From NCBI GenBank assembly GCA_045590395.1, contig JAZNQX010000068.1, positions 1-15,106 of the forward strand: DNA of 15,106 bases, written 5' to 3'. Under the pieces are notes generated by a model. It searched no databases. It saw nothing but the letters and a program-made list of their open reading frames with translations, and had not been told where the DNA came from. This DNA comes from SIG607 sp045590395 (GTDB taxonomy: Bacteria > Bacillota > Clostridia > Oscillospirales > Acutalibacteraceae). The position numbers and the translations under genes are program-made. The stretch's first letter is position 1, and each line of letters begins with the position of its first letter. Shown here piece after piece: positions 6,767-13,695 of this stretch.

Positions 6767-8032
6767 ATGCCCAAATATTTTAAAAATAAACGTAGAAGAC
6801 GTCACAACTCTTTTGCTTTCAGTAAACCTGAGCATATTGAAATGTCTTCTAAAGAAGAAAAAAAGCCTAAAAAACAAACAAGAGAAAAACAGTCGGTTTT
6901 TCGCATTTTAAACGGCAAAAAACATATAAATAAAGTAAGACGCCTTGCTTTTTTATCTGTTATTCTTGCTTTGTTTGTTGCTTTTAGCGTTATTTTCTTT
7001 TCTGCACCCACAGGTATTGGCGATATGTTTGCAGGTATATCTTCTTTTTCCTTTAAATCTGAATTTCCTGTTAAACTCAACTCGTCAGAAACCTATAACT
7101 GTGTTTTAAAAGACAGTCACTTATATGTACTGTCTGACGGTGATGTTTCTTGCTATCACAAAAACGGAAAGCTAAGCTTTAGTGATGCCCACGGTTTTAC
7201 TTCGCCTGTTTTGTGCGAAAGTGAAGCCAGATGTTTGGTTTTTGACCAGAACGGTAATGGGATACGCGTATATAACGCAGGAAAAAAGCTTTTATCTATT
7301 GAAAGTAAATTTTCATTACTTGCCGCAGATATTGGCAGAAACGGTTATTTTGCTTATGCCAGTAAGTCTGAAAGCTACACCTCAATGGTAACGGTTTGCG
7401 ATGATGAAGGAAAAAATTTTTTTGAGTGGTATTGCGCTGAAGAAACCATAAACGGTGTTGCGGTTGCGCCAAACGGCAAAACCTTTGCAGTAACAACCCT
7501 TTCTGTTAGTAACGGTAAGTTTAACAGTAAACTATATGTACTGGGTCTTGACTCTGCGGACCCTATTTTCACAAAAGAATATCCGGGAGAAATTATTTAC
7601 GGTATAAACTCTGTAAATAAAAAGAATTTTGTAGTTATTGGTGAAAAATTCTGTGATATTGTTTCCTGGAAAAAGCACGAAATAACTACTTTTTCTACCG
7701 ATTACTGTATTGACGGTGTTAAAGCAACTGCCTCCCACATTTTTATTTCTTCTTCAAGAGAAAATAATGACGGTAATACCTCTTTTACAGTATATAATAA
7801 CAGACGTAAAAATGTATTTTCATATACTTTCAATGGCCCTGTAGACAGTTTTACTGTTAAAGGTGAAAATGTTTTCGTGTTAAGCCGAAATAATATTTAC
7901 CGTATTAACAGTAAAGGTGAAGTTAAAAAGCAGGCAAGCTGTGGCTTTGGTGTAATTAAAATTGCCGCCGTTTCTTCTACAAACTGTCTTGCGGTTGGGC
8001 ATAATGAAGTAACTAAAATTCATTTAAGTTAA
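6767..8032 (+). CDS. Membrane-anchored beta-propeller-like protein, DUF5711-like
   Basis: I recognise the general type (clostridial DUF5711-like proteins) but know of no proven function. The 421-residue protein starts with a very basic cytoplasmic tail (residues 1-58, rich in Lys and Arg). A single hydrophobic helix follows at about 59-80 (LAFLSVILALFVAFSVIFF), so the remaining 340 residues should lie outside the membrane. That part repeats short beta-strand units with turns such as DGDVSCYHKNGK (124-135), APNGKTFAV (234-242) and NIYRINSKGEV (376-386), suggestive of a WD40- or PQQ-like propeller. There is no lipobox or cleavage site. The ribosome binding site GAGGTGA (6756-6762) overlaps the truA stop. 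The neighbouring cvpA and clp genes suggest an envelope or surveillance role, but that is inference. Confidence 0.7.
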   Translation: MPKYFKNKRRRRHNSFAFSKPEHIEMSSKEEKKPKKQTREKQSVFRILNGKKHINKVRRLAFLSVILALFVAFSVIFFSAPTGIGDMFAGISSFSFKSEFPVKLNSSETYNCVLKDSHLYVLSDGDVSCYHKNGKLSFSDAHGFTSPVLCESEARCLVFDQNGNGIRVYNAGKKLLSIESKFSLLAADIGRNGYFAYASKSESYTSMVTVCDDEGKNFFEWYCAEETINGVAVAPNGKTFAVTTLSVSNGKFNSKLYVLGLDSADPIFTKEYPGEIIYGINSVNKKNFVVIGEKFCDIVSWKKHEITTFSTDYCIDGVKATASHIFISSSRENNDGNTSFTVYNNRRKNVFSYTFNGPVDSFTVKGENVFVLSRNNIYRINSKGEVKKQASCGFGVIKIAAVSSTNCLAVGHNEVTKIHLS

Positions 8033-8041
8033 GGTGTTTTT

Positions 8042-8680
8042 ATGTCCCATTTAGTATTTGATTTGATTTTAATTTTGATAATTGTTGTTGGTATAATTAT
8101 CGGTGTGCGCAAGGGTGTCGTTAAGATTTTTCTTTCTCTTTTAGCCTTTGCTGTAGCGGCATATCTTGCTAACTTTTTATCACTTCCTGCCGCCGTTTTT
8201 GTAAACAACACATTTTTTGAGCCTAAAATCATTAAAGCCGTGGAAACATCGGTTGACGGTTCTGTGGAAAGCCTTAAAGATGCTTTACCTGATTTTATAG
8301 TTAATAATTCAGATAAGCTTGGGCTAAGTTTAGAAACTTCGAATATTATTGATGCAGAAAAATTTGTAAATGACTCAATTTCTCCGATTATTGAAGAGGC
8401 AATTTCGGGAATAATAATGTTTATTCTTTTTATTGTGTTTGCTATTGTTTTAAATTTCCTTGTAAATATAATAAACAAGCTTGTTAAGGTTAGTTTTCTT
8501 GGAAAAATAAATAAGTTTTTAGGCGCGGTATGCGGCGCACTATCAGGTATTATAATTGTTACGGTTATCTGCCTGTTGTGTGAGAAAACCTGCGGTATTG
8601 GCGGTAAAGGTTTATTTATAATTTCAGAAGGCACACTTAACAGTTCGTACATATATAATTTTTTAACTAATATTTTTTAG
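8042..8680 (+). CDS. CvpA-family membrane protein
   Basis: The 212-residue protein matches the CvpA/colicin V production family in layout. The N-terminal segment FDLILILIIVVGIIIGVRKG carries the family's D...G..R-G pattern (Asp7, Gly17, Arg23, Gly25). Predicted membrane helices lie at about 4-21, 27-46, 121-146 and 158-180. A variable, more acidic region of about 75 residues separates helices 2 and 3 and probably lies outside the membrane. The C-terminal LGAVCGALSGIIIV stretch fits the family's last helix. CvpA proteins are linked to envelope homeostasis and biofilm traits, not to colicin synthesis as such. AAGGTG (8031-8036) precedes the ATG by five bases. A long open frame on the opposite strand is a shadow. 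Confidence 0.8.
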   Translation: MSHLVFDLILILIIVVGIIIGVRKGVVKIFLSLLAFAVAAYLANFLSLPAAVFVNNTFFEPKIIKAVETSVDGSVESLKDALPDFIVNNSDKLGLSLETSNIIDAEKFVNDSISPIIEEAISGIIMFILFIVFAIVLNFLVNIINKLVKVSFLGKINKFLGAVCGALSGIIIVTVICLLCEKTCGIGGKGLFIISEGTLNSSYIYNFLTNIF

Positions 8681-8701
8681 TCAGATGAGAGGACCTATAC
8701 T

Positions 8702-10966
8702 ATGAGACTATGCTATAAATGTCAGAAACGGCCTGCAGTTGTGTTTATTTCCGACACAACCAAGCAAAATTCTGAACCCAAAGGTTTGTGTCTTGTGTGC
8801 GCTAAAACCGCAGGCATTAAACCTATTGACGATATGCTCAGTAAAATGAATATTTCCGATGAAGAAATCGAGCAAATGAGCGATCAGTTTATGGAAGTAA
8901 TGTCTATGAACGAGGATATGGGTAACGATATGTTTGATATGGGAACAGCACCTGCTTTTCCGTTTCTTAACAATATGTTCACCGATGCTAAGGCTGATTC
9001 TTCGTCAGAGGACAATTCTAAAAACGATAAAGACGGCAAAAAACAGCCTAAAAAACGTCGCTTTTTAGAACAGTACTGCACTAATCTTACCGAGCGCGCT
9101 AAAAACGGACAGTTAGACGAGATTTTCGGCAGGGAAGAAGAGCTTTACAGAACTATTCAGATTCTTTCCCGCCGCACTAAAAATAATCCTTGTCTTATCG
9201 GTGAGCCTGGTGTTGGCAAAACCGCTATTGCTGAGGGGCTTGCCCTAAAAATTGCAAGAGGGGAAGCACCTGCGCGACTTCTTGATAAAGAAATCCATCT
9301 TCTTGATTTAACCGGTCTTGTTGCAGGAACACAGTTCCGTGGTCAGTTTGAAAGCCGTGTAAAAGGTCTTGTAGACGAAATTAAAACTGCCAAAAACATA
9401 ATACTGTTTATTGACGAAATTCATAATCTTGTGGGGGCTGGTGACTCTGCGGAGGGTTCAATGAATGCCGCCAATATTTTAAAACCTGCACTGTCAAGAG
9501 GTGAAATTCAAGTTATAGGCGCCACTACTTTTAAAGAGTACAGAAAGCATATTGAAAAAGATGCCGCCCTTGAACGTAGATTTCAGCCTGTGACTATCGA
9601 AGAACCGTCTTTACTTGAAACAGAAAAGGTTTTACGCGGTATAAAGAAGTATTATGAAGGCTACCACAATGTAAATATACCCGATAGAATTATATCTACT
9701 ATTGTAAGACTTTCTGAACGCTATGTTAATGACCGTTTCTTACCCGATAAGGCTATAGATTTAATGGACGAAGCCTGTGCATGCGCAAGTCTTGCAAATA
9801 CTGCTGTGGACGAGCTTTATATTGTTAATAAAAAAATTGCTGAGGCTCAGATAGAAATTGACCGTATTGAAGCCGATGTTGAAAAAATTGATTACGAAAA
9901 ACTTGCACTTATTAAAGCCGACCTTGAAAAGTACAAGAAAAAAGCAAGTGAGCTTTATGAACCTGCCGCCGATAACACAGTTACCGATATGGATGTTGCT
10001 AAGGTTATTGAGCTTTGGACAGGCATACCTGCTTCAAAGGTTCAGGAAAACGACCTTAAAAAGCTTTATAATCTTAAAGACGAAATATTAAAGAGAATTA
10101 TCGGTCAGGACAGAGCTGTTGAATTGGTTGTTTCAGCCGTAAAACGCTCAAGGGTGCAAATGTCGTTAAAGCGAAGACCTGCTTCCTTTATTTTTGCAGG
10201 ACCTACAGGTGTTGGTAAAACAGAACTGGTTAAAGTGCTGTCAGAACAGCTCTTTGATACACCCGAAACTATGATTCGTCTTGATATGTCTGAATTTATG
10301 GAAAAACATTCCGTATCCCGTCTTATTGGAGCGCCTCCAGGATATGTTGGCTATGACGAGGCAGGACAGTTAACCGAAAAGGTAAGAAGAAAGCCTTATT
10401 CTGTTGTTTTGTTTGATGAAATTGAAAAGGCTCATCCCGATATTTTAAATATTCTTTTACAGATTCTTGATGACGGTCGCATAACCGACGCGCAGGGAAG
10501 AGTGGTTAATTTCGAAAACACTATTATAGTAATGACTACTAATGCAGGTAGTGACAAACGTACCTCTCTTGCAGGTTTTGAAAAGACCGTTGAGCAGGCG
10601 TCTGAAGAGCGTACCAGAAAGGCACTATCTGAATTTTTGAGACCTGAATTTATTGCAAGAATCGACGAGGTTGTTGTATTTTCACCTCTTGATGCTGATT
10701 CACTTGCAAAAATCAGCCAGATAATGCTGGACGAAATTAAAACCGCTATGTCATATAAAGGTATATCTTTGTCATATAATGATGATGTGTGCAAATTAAT
10801 TGCTGAAAGCTGTGTTGGCGGTAAATCGGGTGCCAGAGAACTTAGAAACTATATCCGCCGCAATATTGAGGATAAAATAGTTGCTTTGCTAATTGATGAC
10901 GGTACTGCAAATGTTACCGAAATTGCTTTGAAAGTGAAAGATAGCACGATTATTTTTAGCCTTTAG
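8702..10966 (+). CDS. ClpE-like AAA+ unfoldase with N-terminal zinc finger
   Basis: This 754-residue Hsp100 protein unfolds substrates, most likely for ClpP. A four-cysteine zinc finger (Cys4, Cys7, Cys30, Cys33) opens it, as in ClpE, and replaces the double Clp-N domain of ClpC. Residues about 41-118 are an acidic, Met-rich and then Ser/Asp/Lys-rich spacer. The first AAA+ ring has Walker A GEPGVGKT at 167-174, Walker B ILFIDEIH at 234-241 and arginine finger ERRF at 291-294. A short coiled-coil, UVR-like middle segment spans about 372-420. The second ring has Walker A GPTGVGKT at 500-507, Walker B VVLFDEIEKAHPD at 568-580 and sensor-2 GARELRN at 710-716. LAGFEK (623-628) sits where the ClpP-docking loop (consensus L/I/V-G-F/L) is expected. 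GAGAGGA (8687-8693) precedes the ATG. No CtsR operator is visible. Confidence 0.88.
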   Translation: MRLCYKCQKRPAVVFISDTTKQNSEPKGLCLVCAKTAGIKPIDDMLSKMNISDEEIEQMSDQFMEVMSMNEDMGNDMFDMGTAPAFPFLNNMFTDAKADSSSEDNSKNDKDGKKQPKKRRFLEQYCTNLTERAKNGQLDEIFGREEELYRTIQILSRRTKNNPCLIGEPGVGKTAIAEGLALKIARGEAPARLLDKEIHLLDLTGLVAGTQFRGQFESRVKGLVDEIKTAKNIILFIDEIHNLVGAGDSAEGSMNAANILKPALSRGEIQVIGATTFKEYRKHIEKDAALERRFQPVTIEEPSLLETEKVLRGIKKYYEGYHNVNIPDRIISTIVRLSERYVNDRFLPDKAIDLMDEACACASLANTAVDELYIVNKKIAEAQIEIDRIEADVEKIDYEKLALIKADLEKYKKKASELYEPAADNTVTDMDVAKVIELWTGIPASKVQENDLKKLYNLKDEILKRIIGQDRAVELVVSAVKRSRVQMSLKRRPASFIFAGPTGVGKTELVKVLSEQLFDTPETMIRLDMSEFMEKHSVSRLIGAPPGYVGYDEAGQLTEKVRRKPYSVVLFDEIEKAHPDILNILLQILDDGRITDAQGRVVNFENTIIVMTTNAGSDKRTSLAGFEKTVEQASEERTRKALSEFLRPEFIARIDEVVVFSPLDADSLAKISQIMLDEIKTAMSYKGISLSYNDDVCKLIAESCVGGKSGARELRNYIRRNIEDKIVALLIDDGTANVTEIALKVKDSTIIFSL

Positions 10967-10975
10967 TAAACGGAA

Positions 10976-11010
10976 TTTCGGCGCTGTATTACAATTTTAC
11001 GGCGCCGAAA
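10976..11010 (+). terminator. Hairpin after clpE, possible terminator of the ruv-clp operon
   Basis: TTTCGGCGCTGTA (10976-10988) pairs with TACGGCGCCGAAA (10998-11010): 13 base pairs including one T-G wobble, with a nine-base loop. It starts ten bases after the clpE stop. The downstream bases are A-rich and not a T-run, so it is not a textbook Rho-independent terminator. It may stabilise the 3' end or work weakly. Confidence 0.5.
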
Positions 11011-11027
11011 AATATTTCAAAAAACAC

Positions 11028-11056
11028 TTGACTAAAATATGTTTTTATGGTAATAT
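11028..11056 (+). promoter_or_regulatory. Promoter of the tRNA genes
   Basis: TTGACT (11028-11033), a 17-base spacer and TAATAT (11051-11056) lie immediately before tRNA-Gly, with a predicted start near 11063. No separate promoter fits in the gap before tRNA-Arg, so it probably drives both tRNAs. Confidence 0.75.
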
Positions 11057-11073
11057 ACTTAGGTCGTACGAAT

Positions 11074-11148
11074 GCGGGTGTAGTTCAATGGCTAGAATTC
11101 CAGCCTTCCAAGCTGGCCGTGTGGGTTCGATTCCCATCACCCGCTCCA
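11074..11148 (+). tRNA. tRNA-Gly (anticodon UCC)
   Basis: The acceptor arms GCGGGTG (11074-11080) and CACCCGC (11138-11144) pair fully. The anticodon stem CCAGC/GCTGG (11100-11104 with 11112-11116) closes the loop CTTCCAA, which puts TCC at 11107-11109. The T arm contains the TTCGATT loop. The discriminator is T11145 and CCA is encoded in the DNA (11146-11148). It reads GGA and, by wobble, GGG codons. Confidence 0.97.
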
Positions 11149-11177
11149 AACCGTCAAATTATTGGCGGTTTTATTTT
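11148..11177 (+). terminator. Terminator-like hairpin between the two tRNAs
   Basis: AAACCGTCAA (11148-11157) pairs with TTGGCGGTTT (11162-11171), ten pairs with one T-G wobble around the loop ATTA. The run TTTTATTTT follows. The 5' arm begins with the last A of the tRNA-Gly CCA end. It looks like a Rho-independent terminator but stands upstream of a tRNA gene with no promoter of its own, so it is probably partial, or acts in 3' processing. Confidence 0.65.
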
Positions 11178-11183
11178 AAGTAA

Positions 11184-11259
<76 letters not shown>

Positions 11260-11260
<1 letters not shown>

Positions 11261-11301
11261 AAAAATAAAGCACTTGTTTCGACAAGTGCTTTATTTTTTT
11301 T
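11260..11301 (+). terminator. Strong Rho-independent terminator after tRNA-Arg
   Basis: Bases 11260-11277 and 11282-11299 are perfect reverse complements (18 pairs; core AAAGCACTTGT with ACAAGTGCTTT). They close on a TTCG tetraloop, with a run of eight T at 11294-11301. The 5' arm starts at the final A of the encoded CCA. It ends the tRNA transcript and is probably active in both directions. Confidence 0.93.
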
Positions 11302-11303
11302 AT

Positions 11304-11463
11304 CCAATCCGAAGGATTGGTATGTAATCGTCGTCAGGCGTATGTAATCCGTTTGCTTTGCAAACGGTATGTCATCAAAGCGTAAGTTTTGTATGTGTCT
11401 TTCCTTCGGATTGATTACATACCGAAATAAATTTCGGATTACATACAATGCTCCGCATTGATT
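11304..11463. repeat. Mosaic of mini-hairpins separated by TATGTAATC linkers
   Basis: Short hairpins alternate with a near-constant linker. In order: CCAATCC-GAA-GGATTGG (11304-11320); linker TATGTAATC (11321-11329); CGTC-GTCA-GGCG (11329-11340); linker TATGTAATC (11341-11349); CCGTTTGC-TTT-GCAAACGG (11349-11367); linker TATGTCATC (11368-11376); CAAAGC-GTAA-GTTTTG (11376-11391); degenerate linker TATGTGTC (11392-11399); partial TCC-TTC-GGA (11402-11410); inverted linker GATTACATA (11413-11421); CCGAAAT-AA-ATTTCGG (11422-11437); inverted linker GATTACATAC (11437-11446); CAATGC-TCC-GCATTG (11446-11460), then GATT. Most stems differ from each other while the linkers are kept, which is the reverse of a normal tandem repeat. 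No protein gene is supported here. Confidence 0.85.
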
Positions 11464-11486
11464 TCTTATAGATTTTATGCTATAAT
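11458..11486 (+). promoter_or_regulatory. Promoter of the MBL-PHP-MBL cassette
   Basis: TTGATT (11458-11463), a 17-base spacer and TATAAT (11481-11486), preceded by TGC, form an extended -10 promoter. The -35 box starts inside the 3' arm of the last mosaic hairpin (GCATTG, 11455-11460). Transcription should begin near 11493. Confidence 0.75.
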
Positions 11487-11506
11487 ACATCCAAGGCGGT
11501 GATAAT

Positions 11507-12184
11507 GTGAAAATTTTATTTTTAGGGACGGGTGCAAGAGATTGGGACCCAACCTGCGATTATGATAATCCTGAGTACAGACGAAATGCTTCGGTGCTTA
11601 TTGACGACGAACTTCTTATTGATCCCGGTCCGTGTGTGCCGGAAGCTTTAAACAAGTTTCATATAGATGTTAAGAAAATTCGTTATGTGATTAACACGCA
11701 CACGCATTCTGATCATTTTGATGAAGCTACGCTCAACTTTTTGACTTCGAACGGTGCCGAATTTGTTAAGTTTTCATCGGGAGAAGCTAAAAAAATAGGT
11801 AAGTATGAGATCATTGCTTTAAAAGGAAATCATAAAATATCGGTAAACCATTATATTATTTCAGACTCAAAAAGCCGCATTTTTTACGGACTGGATTCTG
11901 CATGGCTTATGTATGACGAGGTAGAGGAAATTATCAAACATAGTCCCATAGATTTTGCGGTGCTCGACGGAACAATAGGCTTTATTGAAGGTGATTACCG
12001 CATTTTCGAGCATTCAAGTCTGAATATGGTTATTATGATGAAAAATACCCTCCAAAAATATATCAAAGAATTCTGCATAAGCCATATGGCAAGAACTTTA
12101 CATACAGGGCATAATGAGCTGACTGCCGAAATGAGCAAGCACGGTATTGATGTTGCTTTTGATGGTATGGTAAAGGAATTTTAA
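11507..12184 (+). CDS. Metallo-beta-lactamase-fold hydrolase, PhnP/RNase Z-like type
   Basis: This 225-residue protein is a small MBL-fold hydrolase. The N-terminal strand MKILFLGTGARDWDP and the DPG turn (39-41) resemble PhnP-type cyclic phosphate phosphodiesterases and the tRNase Z superfamily. The zinc motif THTHSDHF supplies His65, His67, Asp69 and His70. Further likely ligands are His109, bridging Asp130 in GLDSAW and His193 in ISHMA. It has no exosite arm like tRNase Z and no signal peptide, so it is cytoplasmic. The start is GTG 11507, with GGTGA (11498-11502) just upstream; an ATG at 11505 is out of frame and stops at once. It is the first gene of a three-gene cassette with a PHP phosphoesterase and another MBL enzyme. 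The substrate is unknown. Confidence 0.85.
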   Translation: MKILFLGTGARDWDPTCDYDNPEYRRNASVLIDDELLIDPGPCVPEALNKFHIDVKKIRYVINTHTHSDHFDEATLNFLTSNGAEFVKFSSGEAKKIGKYEIIALKGNHKISVNHYIISDSKSRIFYGLDSAWLMYDEVEEIIKHSPIDFAVLDGTIGFIEGDYRIFEHSSLNMVIMMKNTLQKYIKEFCISHMARTLHTGHNELTAEMSKHGIDVAFDGMVKEF

Positions 12185-12186
12185 TT

Positions 12187-12864
12187 ATGTATAAGTACGA
12201 TTTGCACATTCATACAGCAGAATGTGATAAAGTGGCGAAAGTCGGCGGGGCAGAAATCGTAAGGCTTTATAAAGGTGCGGGTTATGACGGACTGGTTATT
12301 ACTGACCATTATTTTGATCTGTTTTTTGACTGGTTCAGGGACGAAATCAATACAAACGATAAAGCAAATGTTATAAACAGATATCTGCGAGGATATTATT
12401 CTGCACGAAACGAGGCAGAGAAGATCGGCTTTACGGTTCTTTGCGGTGCGGAGGTACGCCTTGGTAACACCATTAACGATTATCTTGTGTATGGTCTTGA
12501 GGAGCAAGATTTTTATCATTTGCCTCTTTTGAACAGACTGCAAAGTGTTGAAGAACTATCAGCTGTGCTACCGGATAATGCACTAATTGTGCAGGCACAC
12601 CCTTTTCGAAATAAAATGACTGTGTGTTCTCCGAGTGGCATTTTCGGCATAGAGGGATATAATGGCGGTACCGAAAAATTCCGTAACGAAATGGCAAAGA
12701 TGTTTGCAGAACATTACAATAAACCTATTACTTCCGGTTCGGATTTTCACGATGTTTCACATCTTGCCAAAGGAGGAATAATAACAAGTAAAAAGATTAA
12801 TTCCAATATTGAATTGGTTAACATATTAAGAAGCGGCGATTACAAAATAATGGAAAGCGATTAG
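12187..12864 (+). CDS. PHP-domain metal-dependent phosphoesterase
   Basis: The 225-residue protein is a stand-alone PHP (polymerase and histidinol phosphatase) domain, a trinuclear-metal phosphoesterase fold. The ligand set is complete: His7 and His9 in DLHIH, Asp40 and His41 in ITDHYFD, Glu89 in GAEVR, His138 in QAHPF, and Asp186 and His188 in GSDFHD. It is shorter than HisJ-type histidinol phosphatases and has no DNA polymerase or TrpH-like extension. Known enzymes of this size act on small phosphate esters or cyclic phosphates, but the substrate cannot be read from the sequence. The ATG is two bases after the upstream stop, with AAAGGA at 12172-12177. Its position between two MBL hydrolases suggests sequential phosphoester chemistry, as inference. 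Confidence 0.87.
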   Translation: MYKYDLHIHTAECDKVAKVGGAEIVRLYKGAGYDGLVITDHYFDLFFDWFRDEINTNDKANVINRYLRGYYSARNEAEKIGFTVLCGAEVRLGNTINDYLVYGLEEQDFYHLPLLNRLQSVEELSAVLPDNALIVQAHPFRNKMTVCSPSGIFGIEGYNGGTEKFRNEMAKMFAEHYNKPITSGSDFHDVSHLAKGGIITSKKINSNIELVNILRSGDYKIMESD

Positions 12865-12876
12865 GCGGTAGATTTT

Positions 12877-13608
12877 ATGAAAATTAAATTTTTAGGCACA
12901 AGCTTTGGCGCACCCGGCAAAGACAGACATCAGCAGAGCTTTTTGATTGAAGAAAATGAAGATTTATATATATTTGATGCAGGAGCACCCGTAATCGATA
13001 TTCTTGTGAAATTTGGTTATGATTTATCGAAAATCAAGGCTGTTTTTATTTCTCACATTCATGGCGACCATCTTAACGGAATTTTCGATATGCTTAATCT
13101 CGCAGATTACTTCAATATAAATTTTACCGTTTATGTGTCAGAGCGGAGAGTGGCGGAGTTCTTGAGAAATTACTGTGAGTTAGAGGGCTGTGCTCTTAAA
13201 AGCGGAAGAGTAAAATTCCTTTTAATAGAAGAGGGAGAGTTTTATACTGACCGACATTTAAGAGTTTGCGCCTTTAAAACCAGACATATAAAAAATGGAG
13301 AAATTGCTTCATTCGGTTTTCTGGTTGAGAACGAGAAGAGTAAGCTTTGTATCACCGGTGACCTGAACGCTGCGCTTAACGATTTTCCTGAATTTTTGTG
13401 TTCTGAGAAAACCAATTTGGTAATAACAGAATGTGCACATTTCTCTCCTGCGTTGCTTTTTGAAAAACTGACTCGATGCTGTGCGGATAGCTTTGCGATT
13501 GTCCACGTTATGCCGAGTGATAAGTATTCACAACTTAAAACCATTGCTAAAAATTCCCCTTTAAGGGTATACTTACCAAATGACAATGATGAAATAGAAT
13601 TAAATTAA
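12877..13608 (+). CDS. Second metallo-beta-lactamase-fold hydrolase, RNase Z-like
   Basis: This 243-residue protein has the MBL motif SHIHGDHLNG (59-68), with His60, His62, Asp64 and His65. Likely further ligands are His137 in KTRHIKN, bridging Asp162 in ITGDLN and His210 in VHVMPSDKY. The HxHGDHxxG form and the later ITECAHFS segment (183-190) resemble the RNase Z/arylsulfatase-type branch, but the protein is shorter than bacterial tRNase Z (about 300 residues) and lacks a visible exosite. It is not a close copy of the first MBL gene: the N-terminal strand and metal motif align, but most other sequence differs. AGGCGGT (12863-12869) overlaps the stop of the PHP gene, indicating co-translation. 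A strong hairpin follows 45 bases after the stop. Confidence 0.85.
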   Translation: MKIKFLGTSFGAPGKDRHQQSFLIEENEDLYIFDAGAPVIDILVKFGYDLSKIKAVFISHIHGDHLNGIFDMLNLADYFNINFTVYVSERRVAEFLRNYCELEGCALKSGRVKFLLIEEGEFYTDRHLRVCAFKTRHIKNGEIASFGFLVENEKSKLCITGDLNAALNDFPEFLCSEKTNLVITECAHFSPALLFEKLTRCCADSFAIVHVMPSDKYSQLKTIAKNSPLRVYLPNDNDEIELN

Positions 13609-13652
13609 AGAAAATCAAGTTTTAAGACCGGTTCCATTTTGAGTGTCGATCT

Positions 13653-13694
13653 CAAACAAAAATCCGTTCTCATAAGAGGGCGGATTTTTGTTTG
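13653..13694 (+). terminator. Long hairpin terminator after the MBL-PHP-MBL cassette
   Basis: CAAACAAAAATCCG (13653-13666) pairs with CGGATTTTTGTTTG (13681-13694). The inner bases TTCTC and GAGGG extend this to 19 pairs with two T-G wobbles, closing on ATAA. The T-run lies within the 3' arm, so it could stop transcription from either side. TTTGAG (13638-13643) can instead pair with CTCAAA (13651-13656), which overlaps the 5' arm. Confidence 0.8.
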
Positions 13695-13695
13695 T

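Noticed and set aside
8029..8652. A 207-codon minus-strand open frame opposite the CvpA-family gene
   Set aside because: Its translation is a low-complexity Ile/Thr/Lys mirror of hydrophobic codons on the other strand. It has no promoter, and the + strand product fits a known family.
11302..11463. CRISPR array
   Set aside because: The repeated unit is only 9-10 bases, the separators are palindromes of 11-17 bases, orientation flips midway, and no cas genes are in the window.
13609..13694. T-box or other amino-acid riboswitch
   Set aside because: The terminator-antiterminator-like pairing lies after a stop codon and has no T-box TGGNACC-type motif or aminoacyl-tRNA gene downstream.
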